Below are positions 56,604-64,000 of a stretch of DNA of 64,000 bases, piece after piece. The notes beneath the pieces were generated by a model. It saw only the letters and a list, made by a program, of their open reading frames with translations, was not told the DNA's origin and searched no databases. The DNA is taken from positions 1,542,516,868 to 1,542,580,867 of the forward strand of contig OY728122.1 in the NCBI GenBank assembly GCA_963277665.1, written 5' to 3'. The stretch is from Viscum album (Eukaryota > Streptophyta > Magnoliopsida > Santalales > Viscaceae). Every line of letters begins with the position of its first letter. The stretch's first letter is position 1. The position numbers and the translations under genes are program-made.

Positions 56604-57699
56604 TTGATCATACTAGTGTCATTCAAATCCCCCTTATTAAACCTGAAGTTTGTGTTTGTTTTGAAAAATGGTCAATTTTTTTCAAAATTCTCAGAGTTCC
56701 TTCAAAAAAATTCAAATTATTTCATTACATGATGGTCATTGGAGGGTCACTAGTACTTAAATTATGTCATTTTTAGTGGATAACTGTTTGATGGTTGTTG
56801 AGAGTGGAATTTAGTCAAAAACTGTTAAGCATGAGTGATTGCTAAGTGGAATTGTTCACTTTCTCTATGAACCTTTCTATTTAGGAACTGAGGATGGGAG
56901 TGTGAAAGGATAGGTTTTGTGGAATAAGGATCATGAATTAGAGTAACTAGAATTTCTCACTGGAACCTAGGGGACTCACAATTTTATTAAATAATATTCA
57001 ATCACATTAGGAAGTTAACTCAAATGATTATTAGTTAAGTTATTTATAACTGGATTAAAATGGGAAAATGGGATCCCATGGTGAGTATCTGAGACAAGGT
57101 GCATTGGGTGCATTTATGTGAATAAATAAATCCAATTTTAATATTAATAAGTGCTATCCATAGTGCTCTGCACATGGAATACGGCTGGGGAAAATAGAAA
57201 TAAAGTGCCCTTGTCAAAAATTAACTCATTAAGGTGAGGGGAATTTTGAACCCAAATGAAAAAGGGAGCAATTGACTTGGTTAAAATTTATTTGAGTTGA
57301 GTCAAAAAGTGATGAAACTAATGGACTTTAATTTTTGGAACCTTCAGGAAGGTGAGAATGGAAGGTTCTCTTCATTAAGTTTTAAATTTCACTTCATCTA
57401 ACTTATCAACTCTCTAGGAATTTAAACTTGAATTGGGAGGTGAAGTAGGAAAGTTAATGGGTACATATGGAAGGCATGACATACTTGATAGTGTATGAAT
57501 TTGTGAGGCTTTTGACTTCCAGTGAGTATTTTAAGCTTGGTAGGAAACTATTTTTGAACACCTTTGAAAAGCCTGACTCATTGTTTGGTCCTGATCCTCT
57601 AGGTATTAAAGTTTAATCATGCACTTTTTGAACAGAAATTCACAAATAATCTTTCTATTTTAAAGTCTATGGCATGTACTTGTTTGGGAAAAAACGAAG

Positions 57700-57718
57700 T
57701 TTTAAGTGCGGGGGAGTA
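57700..57718 (+). other. Terminal polypurine tract of B
   Basis: ttttaagtgcgggggagta directly abuts the 3' LTR start (tgatgtggatca), the position required for plus-strand priming. Confidence 0.8.
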
Positions 57719-59362
57719 TGATGTGGATCATTTTTAAAACCCTTTGCCACATCCATTTTTGTAATTTTACCGAATTTTTTATACCAAAGTGATTTTTTTA
57801 TTAAATAATTGATAATTGTTGTGATTTTGTACTTTATTGTGTAAAATGTTCAATTTTACTTGAAATCATGTGTTGTTAGTATTAATTATTGTATTTTTAA
57901 ATAATTATTAAATTAAATTAGTCCTGTGAATTTGACTTTTATTTATTTATTCTTCTATTTTTACAATTATTCATTCAAGTTAGTTTATTAATTCATTAAG
58001 TTAATTAATTAATTCTTTGTTGGTAATTTTTAAATAAATAACTCATTTTAGTTTTTAACTATTTTAAAATTTTAATTATTTTTAACATTTTAATATTATT
58101 CAATTAATAATTTTATTCTTTAATTTAATGAGTTATTTAGTTAATTAATTGGTTAATTAATTGGTTAAATAATTTAAGCAAGTAACTGTAATTATTTTTA
58201 TTTTTTATTTAATTAATTTCCTTATAATTTTTAAGAAAAATAAAATCATTCTCTTAAATAAAGCATACTTAATTTTATTATGTAATCTTGTTTTATTTAT
58301 TTAGATTTTAATTATATTCTATTTAATTTTATTGATTAATTTTTAGTTGTATTAAAGTTTTAATTAATTTAATTTTTGTTTGAAAGTGTTATGGCCGCAC
58401 AGTCCTCTACCACTGGTTCCTTCACGCACCATTTCATAATTATTGCCCCCCCACCTGATAGTCCCATCGTCCCCTTCTTACAGTGGCATTGTTTCACAAT
58501 TTTATTCTATCCATACGGCGCCACCATCTCATCCCATCACGGTACCACATCTCACTGTGGCATCATTTCAGAACCGGTGCCACTATATTGCCTCACTCAC
58601 TATCCCACCATTTCAGCCTCATGTCTAACCATTTCCTGCAACCACCAATTCCTCATGGTTCCACCTTCAATCCCTCGGCACCGTTTTAGAAATGGTGCCA
58701 TCGTCTCTCCCTTTGCTCCGACCACCTTCCCTTCTCCCTGCCAACACAACAACACACCAGCGTACAAATGAACCTACAACGAGAAAAATGAAAACATTGA
58801 ACATCACAATAGCCAATTGTTGCTTGATTAAACCATCAACTCAAAATCAAGAATCCATCATATAAAAAATTGAAATAGAAGTTCCCTCAAACTAATTTCT
58901 TGCAAGAACAAATGCAAAGAAAATTTTGGATTACCAAAATTGAACTGGACATCGAAGTTCCACAAATCTGAACCCTCACTGGTGCACAGAAACTCCAAAC
59001 CCAAGCTGCTAGCGAGCCGCCAGAACCCCGCGACCTCTTGCCTCCCCGCCGTCAGAACCCAAGTCGCACCACTTCACCAAGCCGGCCTCACCTCCTCCAT
59101 CCCTCTTCCTTCGCCCCTGTAGTCCAAATCCACACCATAGTCCCGTAGCAGACCACTGTCGTTGAAACGCCTTGCCGCCATGAGCCCGCACCGCCACTGC
59201 ATTTGATTCCTAGGCTGCGCCGTTCCCTTCAGCATCCTTCCCTGCACCGAGACCCACCTACCACACTCTGCTACGCCGTACGAACAACACCCCCCCCCCT
59301 CACTTTTATTTTTAATTTTTATTTATTTTATTTTATTTTATTTTATTTTATTATAACATATA

Positions 59363-59393
<31 letters not shown>

Positions 59394-61018
59394 TATGTGT
59401 TATATATCATATACAATATAATAATAATAATAGGTATATTAATAAAAGTATATAAGCTTATATATACAATATTAATTTCTTATATATCATAATAATATAC
59501 GTTAATTAAATACAATAGCTATTATATTAATAATAGTATTAGGTATTACAAAATATATATTCTTATAAGTATTTTTATTTAGTATATGTATATATACATA
59601 TATTAATAAGTATTTTTAAGTTGTAATATATATATACATAATTGTTTCATTATGTTTTCATCTGAGTCATGTGCGTTTTTTGCAGAGGGAGGGTTGTGGC
59701 ATGGCGCGCATGCCCCATTATTCAGTTAGGAGCAACTGCTCCAGTTACCAGTGTGGAGGAAGAAACATAGTGAAAGTTCCATGTGGAGGTCAGGGAACAC
59801 CTCGGGTGAGATTCCAGAGACTTAAATTACGTGATCATCAGTATTCATCATGGGAACTAGAAAATTTTATTCATTAGAGGGTAGGACGCGGGACATTCTA
59901 GGATCTCTCTAGACAGGGGGCGATCGGGAATTAAGAAATGAAGCATTCAGCGGGACTGGATGAGACTTCTCGACAGGGACTTCATTCTTCCTAATCATCC
60001 ATCCATAACAATCAGGAAATCCCCAGAGTCTTTACCATTTCCATCGGGAGCATATTGGATGCATCAAAGAAGTAGATCAGCATTTCATACCTCAACTCCT
60101 AGGGAGGGAAATTGAGTGAACTCCAGTATGCATCCACCATCAAGTAACAGGAATTGGAGCTTTCAGGAGATCAAGAAGGGAGATGAACATCTTTATTTTC
60201 CATATGCTCTATTTTTCTACAACTCATTCCAACATGAAATTATTTTATTTTAATTTTATTTTTTCACTGAGTCCAACCATTATGTCCAGTTAAATTCCCT
60301 TTGGGTGGGGTAAGCTAGACAGTTAGATTTTGTTTACTCTTATTCATGCACTGAATCATTTTTTGGAATGTCTCTCTCACTGATTGTGGAACAGTTTTAT
60401 TTTCAAACAATAAGGATGAGTGAAAACCAATCTTGTTTGAATCTAAATGAAAACTGTTCAATCCAAGGAATTCACTGACAAGTGAATTATTCTCAAATGA
60501 TAGAGATGCTGAACTCAACCGATAGTTTGAGCCCAGTGACATCTGACTTTTATCACCATTGGATGAAATGACCTTTACAGTTGAAGAACTGTAAGGGTTA
60601 TTTCATCAAAAACTAACCAGATAACAAATCTAGATAGTTACTTTAAGTAAGATCTATATTTCTTAAACATCATCGCATGAATGAGGCTAAGCAATATCGA
60701 AATCGTCTAGTGGAATTTTTCCCCCTACTGATCTATTGGTTGTTTTCACCACACGCTCTCTTCTTGTCTTGTCTACCCCCTTGCACTCACCATTTCACTC
60801 TCACTTCCTCACACACTAATTCTCACTCACTCCACTTCACCACCACCTACTGATTTTGTTTGTTTTTGTGTGTGTTTTTGTTTAGTTTATTTTTTTTAGA
60901 TCACCAAGCACAACATTATGTGCCTCTGTGGTTCGACCTTGTATTTCCATTGTTCTAAGTAGTAAGTAGGTTATAAATTTTATTTTTTCACCCGTTTCCA
61001 ATTACGCATGTGTGTTCA
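57719..61018 (+). repeat. Element B 3' LTR (3300 bp)
   Basis: It starts with an intact tgatgtggatca and ends tgtgtgttca. It aligns along its length with the 5' LTR, differing by scattered substitutions and small indels (by eye roughly 10 to 15 percent), which indicates an insertion of considerable age. The ORF-like block recurs at about 59690-60260. Confidence 0.9.
59368..59394. repeat. (TA)n microsatellite in B 3' LTR
   Basis: Counterpart of the run at 48443 in the 5' LTR, about five bases longer. It is preceded by TTTTA repeats (59330-59352) and a C-run near 59289. Confidence 0.9.
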
Positions 61019-61640
61019 ATGCCCATGTGTTTTGTAAGTCATGCTCTCATTGCCAAAATGCTGGGAACATTTGTAGGAGACACGAGATGCCTCAACAACC
61101 CATATTATTCTATGTGATTTTTGATGTATGGGGAATTGATTGTATGGGTCCTTTTAAAATTTATTTTGGTTTCTTGTACATTTTTGTCACTATTAATTAT
61201 GTGGTCAAATGGGTGGAGGATAAGGCCACCAGGACTGATGATTCTCATTTTGTAGTGTACTTTTTCAAAGCACAGATTTTTTACAGGTTTGGTGTACCAA
61301 AGGCCATCATTAGTGACTAAGGTACACACTTTTGTAATCGAAATTTGGCTTCCCTCATTAAAAAGTATGGGGCGACACACAAAACATCAACACCATACCA
61401 CCCCCAAACAAATAGTCAGGCTGAGATTTTGAATAGGTATTTGAAACAAATTTTTGTAGAAAACTGTGCAGCCAAATTGGATGGATTGGATCAAGCACTA
61501 GGATGATTCCCTATAGTCATATGGGACATCATACAAAACTCCCATAGGTATGTCCCCATTTCAAATTGTTTTTGGGAAATATTATCATCTTCCTATGGAA
61601 GTTGAGCATCATCTTATTGGGCTATAAAGAAATGAAACAT
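61019..61640 (+). pseudogene. Element D integrase core, continuing after B
   Basis: Immediately after the 5-mer atgcc the D integrase resumes with HVFCKSCSHCQNAGNICRRHEMPQ, supplying the Cys pair of the zinc-binding domain begun at 46781. The catalytic core follows: IFDVWGIDCMGPF (first Asp), VVKWVEDKATR, VPKAIISD (second Asp) and TPYHPQTNSQAE (Glu). A stop follows at 61318, and frameshifts near 61500 precede a WGTSYKTPIGMSPFQ-like part and YHLPMEVEHH. It ends at 61640, where element C begins. Confidence 0.85.
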
Positions 61641-61856
61641 TGTCACAACCCAACCCCGGATGCTATTGTTTTTAAACATTCCTAGGTCCCGATTTGAATT
61701 TTTTTAAGTTTAATTGTGTTTGCGGGTCTCGCGACGGTGTGTGGTCACCGCATTGCTAGCGATGATGGTGCGTTCGGCCCAGGAGATCGCGTGTCCACCC
61801 GATGTTTAAATATTAATTTTTTTTATGTTCACAATCAATATAATTAGTAGTATTAA

Positions 61857-62060
61857 ATTGTTATAAATATTATTGTTATTATTGTTTTTATTAGTAAGAT
61901 TATTATTTTTATTATTATTATTATTATAAGGTTTTATTATATTTATAAGGTTTTATTATCTTTATAAAGTTTTATTGTTATTATCAGGATTTTATTTTCT
62001 GTTTATTTACTTATTCTATAATTATTATTATTATTAGTATTATATTATTACTATCATTAT
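61857..62060. repeat. ATT/TTA-rich microsatellite stretch in C
   Basis: Interrupted attatt and ttattat repeats, together with a three-fold aggttttatt phrase at about 61928-61996. Confidence 0.75.
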
Positions 62061-62172
62061 TATTATAATAAAATGAAAAAAAAAAGTTTAACCCTAGCCC
62101 CACCGGTTTTCCCCTCCTGCGCGACAGAGCCCCCCCCTTTCCTTTCTCCTGTGCGGCGCTCCCTCCGCCGTC

Positions 62173-62329
62173 CCGGGTGCACCGGCCTCCTCGTCGTCGG
62201 CGTCCCGGCGTCCCCGCTACCCGTCCCCGCCATCCTGGCCTCCTCATCGTGCCCGACTCCCGGCGTCCCTGCTCCCCGTCCCCGCCATCCCGGCCTCCTC
62301 GTTGTGCCCGACTCCCGGCGTCCCGGCCC
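62173..62329. repeat. 55-bp repeat, about three units, in C
   Basis: Phrases cggcctcctcgtcg and cgccatcccggcctcctc recur with a 55-bp spacing (62228 and 62283; a shortened first copy near 62173). Each unit ends with actcccggcgtccc or a variant. Confidence 0.75.
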
Positions 62330-62582
62330 CCCTCCGCCGTCCCGGCTCCCTCCGCCGTACCGGCTCCCTCCGCCGTCCCGGCTCCCTCCGCCGTCCCGGC
62401 TCCCTCCGCCTTCCCGGCTCCCTCCGCCGTCCCGGCTCCCTCCGCCGTCCCGGATCCCTCCGCCTTCCCGGCTCCCTCCGCCGTCCCGGCCCCCCTCTGT
62501 CATCCCGGATCCCTCCGCCTTCCCGGCTCCCTCCGCCGTCCCGGCCCCCCTCTGTCGTCCCAGCTCCCTCGACCGTTCCGGC
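62330..62582. repeat. 18-bp GC-rich minisatellite in C (about 14 units)
   Basis: Unit ccctccgccgtcccggct, repeated from 62330 with small variants (gtc/ttc, ggct/ggat, ctgtcat). The register is exact for at least nine units. Eighteen is divisible by three, so long open frames of Pro/Ser or Arg/Gly repeats arise on both strands. They are a consequence of the repeat, not evidence of a gene. Confidence 0.9.
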
Positions 62583-63662
62583 CTCCCTGCACCATCCCGG
62601 CATCCGCCCCGCTCCCCGCGCTTGCACCTCCTCGCCGGCTCCAGCAGACCCCGCACACCCCTTGAGATCCGCCACCTCCCCTCCCCGTTCCCTGCAACCT
62701 GCCGGCATCGCCCCTACCAGCGCACAGCTTTCCAGCATTTTTTCTCTCCCCCCCCCCTCCGGTATAACATCTACCCTCTTTTTCACTCTTGTTAATTTAT
62801 TAATCTGGTTGGGAGTTTTAGATTATGATCTCGTTTCTTTGGTTTATGGTTGAGGTTCCGCGTGTAAGGTTTATCTGATTAATCTTGTTGCTTGTTTAAT
62901 TTATTTAATTAATTTATTAATTAGTCTTGATGTGTGCAGTTCGTTTGTGTTTGAAATTTAAAGTGACTTTGCTCTACTATTTCTGTGAACTTTTTGTGTT
63001 TGTTAAATTTTTGCAGTTAGTCTATTAACTTGTGCAGGAGCAGTGGATTGAGTTTTGTGGTGCGAACTATGTTTTCAAGGGTATTAAGAAGTGTATTTGT
63101 TAAAAAGTGGTTTTTTAATGAGTAGCAAATATTTTTGGACGTGTCGACTTTGGTTTTCAACTGTGTGGAAATTTATTAGATTGTATTAGTTATCTGAATG
63201 ATGATTTGAAAAGGTTATGATGGGCGGTTGTTTTCCAAGAACCATGTTTACATGAAATGGGGCGTGTTCTTAATATAAAATCCCCTTTGCGTCACTTGGT
63301 GGTGTTTCATTGCGCCGACCCTAGTTATGTTATTTAATATTGTTTTCTAAGTTGGGCAGATCGATTATTTATTTTGGATGTGTAAAGTCGTGAGTTTCTC
63401 TTTGGAATTGTTTTATAATTTTTTTAAAGTGGTTTAATAAATAAGGTTGATGGTGCGAGTTGTGTTTTGAAGTTATGTCGAGCTGGTTCCTTTGCGTTAG
63501 TTGTTTGTTTGGTTTGTTCAGAGTCAGTGGATATGTGTTCTTAGTTATTGTGCTTTTGTCTCAGCGTGTTGGCGAGGTAACCCTACGACACCCCGACCAT
63601 CGGCTTGCGCGTGCTTGTGCGCCAATGTGAGGTGTTTTGTGTTGTCGTGTCTGAGCTGCGTC

Positions 63663-63675
63663 TTAAGGTAGGTTT
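63663..63675 (+). promoter_or_regulatory. Splice-donor-like site in C
   Basis: ttaaggtaggttt gives AAG/GTAGGT, as in T LTR 2, followed by a T/C-rich stretch. It lies about 1.1 kb after the GC-rich block. Confidence 0.35.
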
Positions 63676-64000
63676 TCTCCCACTTCACTTGCCTTTAACT
63701 TTAGAATTTATCTATTCCTTATCTTTTTATTGAATTTTAGTAAATTTAAAGTAGCATTAAATAGTTATGCTTAGTGCGGTGACCTGCTGAAAATGAAATC
63801 TGTTTCAATTCTTGCATTGCACTGGGAGCATTTTTCTTGGACTTAGTTTTGTGGTTTTCTTGTGATATGGCTAAATGAGTTCTTTTTGAAATGTGAAAGA
63901 CATGTTGAAGTGTGATTGGAAATGGTTTTGGTGTGTGGAAAATGGCAGGTGTGTTGTTTATGGAAAATGGTGTTCTTGTAAATCTTTGAAGAGAGAAAAT

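Larger units (their letters stand above)
55606..57718 (+). other. Element B non-coding 3' region
   Basis: This region of 2.1 kb lies between pol and the 3' LTR. Some Athila elements have an env-like frame here, but only one 60-codon frame (56594-56776) exists and shows no signal peptide or known domain. The phrase acattggggacaatgttgggttttaagtgtggggga near its middle is typical of the post-pol region of the Athila/Tat group. Confidence 0.65.
46782..61018 (+). mobile_element. Element B: complete-length Athila/Tat-like LTR retrotransposon
   Basis: Total length is 14,237 bp, with LTRs of 3309 and 3300 bp and an internal region of 7628 bp in the order primer site, gag, protease, RT, RNase H, integrase, non-coding 3' region, polypurine tract. 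The flanking 5-mers atacc (46777-46781) and atgcc (61019-61023) fit a target duplication with one change. The element sits inside the zinc-binding domain of D's integrase. All genes carry stops, so this is a full-length but dead copy. It is at least the third layer of nesting. Confidence 0.9.
40306..64000 (+). mobile_element. Element D: Athila/Tat-like element split by B and C
   Basis: Segments in the window are the LTR (40306-41964), primer site, leader, gag, protease, RT, RNase H and integrase N-terminal part (to 46781), then the integrase core (61019-61640). Element B separates the last two. At 61641 a further LTR (element C) interrupts D again, so the rest of D lies outside. The Asp-tRNA type primer site, the protease with a DLG motif and long C-terminal LGRPFL block, and the RT with VFMDDF identify the Athila/Tat branch. 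D inserted into A's integrase. Confidence 0.8.
61641..64000 (+). mobile_element. Element C: start of another LTR element, cut by window end
   Basis: It begins tgtcacaacccaacccc, a standard plant LTR start, exactly where D's integrase breaks off. The 5-mer before it is aacat. At least 2360 bp of it are in the window and no end or primer site is reached, so this is probably a long 5' LTR. It contains an ATT-rich stretch, a 620-bp GC-rich repeat block, and a donor-like aaggtaggt at 63665. Unlike its surroundings it keeps many CpGs, suggesting a younger insertion. It resembles T in its opening bases and in the order C-rich block then donor site, so it may be a distant relative. Confidence 0.65.

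Noticed and set aside
55606..57718. Env-like gene downstream of pol in element B
   Set aside because: Some Athila elements have one, but the only frame of any size has 60 codons and no signal peptide, membrane segment or known motif was found.
62330..62582. Possible CRISPR array from regularly spaced repeats (also considered for 7148-7333 and 36420-36880)
   Set aside because: Units are directly adjacent without unique spacers, no cas genes are present, and the surroundings are plant retrotransposons.
62073..62795. Long open frame (240 codons, plus strand) and overlapping frames on both strands
   Set aside because: They are produced by an 18-bp, GC-rich tandem repeat whose length is a multiple of three. 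The products are simple Pro/Ser or Arg/Gly repeats, open in several frames at once, and lie inside an LTR.

Overview
This window looks like intergenic heterochromatin from a plant with a large, repeat-rich nuclear genome. No intact host gene, tRNA, rRNA or prokaryote-type feature was found. Nearly all of it can be assigned to transposable elements in various states of decay. The evidence for a plant is threefold. First, the LTR retrotransposons carry domains typical of plant Ty3/gypsy lineages: Del/Tekay-like chromoviruses primed by initiator-Met tRNA, and Athila/Tat-like elements with the Asp-tRNA type primer site. Second, there is a plant-type LINE with a poly(A) tail and a separate plant-type RNase H relic. 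Third, the AT-rich sequence is poor in CpG, as expected from long cytosine methylation. The species cannot be named from what is visible.

Layout. 1-690: unassigned AT-rich sequence. 690-2347: decayed LINE (+) ending in poly(A). 2808-3205: LINE-type RNase H relic (+). 3244 to about 9790: element M1, a truncated minus-strand Del-like Ty3/gypsy element (RNase H, RT, protease and gag relics, then its LTR). About 9794-11225: probable fragment of a related minus-strand LTR. 11226-33596: element M2, a minus-strand Del-like chromovirus. Its 3' LTR (11226-11473 plus 25461-28099) is split by a 14 kb insertion, and its 5' LTR (from 33143) is cut at 33596. 11474-25460: the insertion, called T here. It is a non-coding, LARD-like LTR element in the order LTR-internal-LTR-internal-LTR, with three 2.4 kb LTRs and two 3.4 kb internal regions. 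33597-40305: element A, a plus-strand Ty3/gypsy element that interrupts the M2 5' LTR. 40306-46781 and 61019-61640: element D, an Athila/Tat-like element that interrupts the integrase of A. 46782-61018: element B, a second Athila/Tat-like element with both LTRs, lying inside the integrase of D. 61641-64000: element C, the start of another LTR that interrupts D again and runs past the window. It contains a GC-rich minisatellite block with many preserved CpGs.

The relations are therefore stratigraphic, not functional: M2 received T and A, A received D, and D received B and C. Insertion junctions could be placed by LTR ends (TG...CA), primer binding sites, polypurine tracts, near-matching 5-bp duplications and interrupted domains. 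Every coding region carries stops and frameshifts, so none of the copies should be autonomous. The points most worth following up are the three-LTR non-coding element, a 31-bp periodic minisatellite that recurs in LTRs of different sequence, splice-donor-like sites embedded in most LTRs, and the CpG-rich repeat block in C. All similarity statements are by eye.
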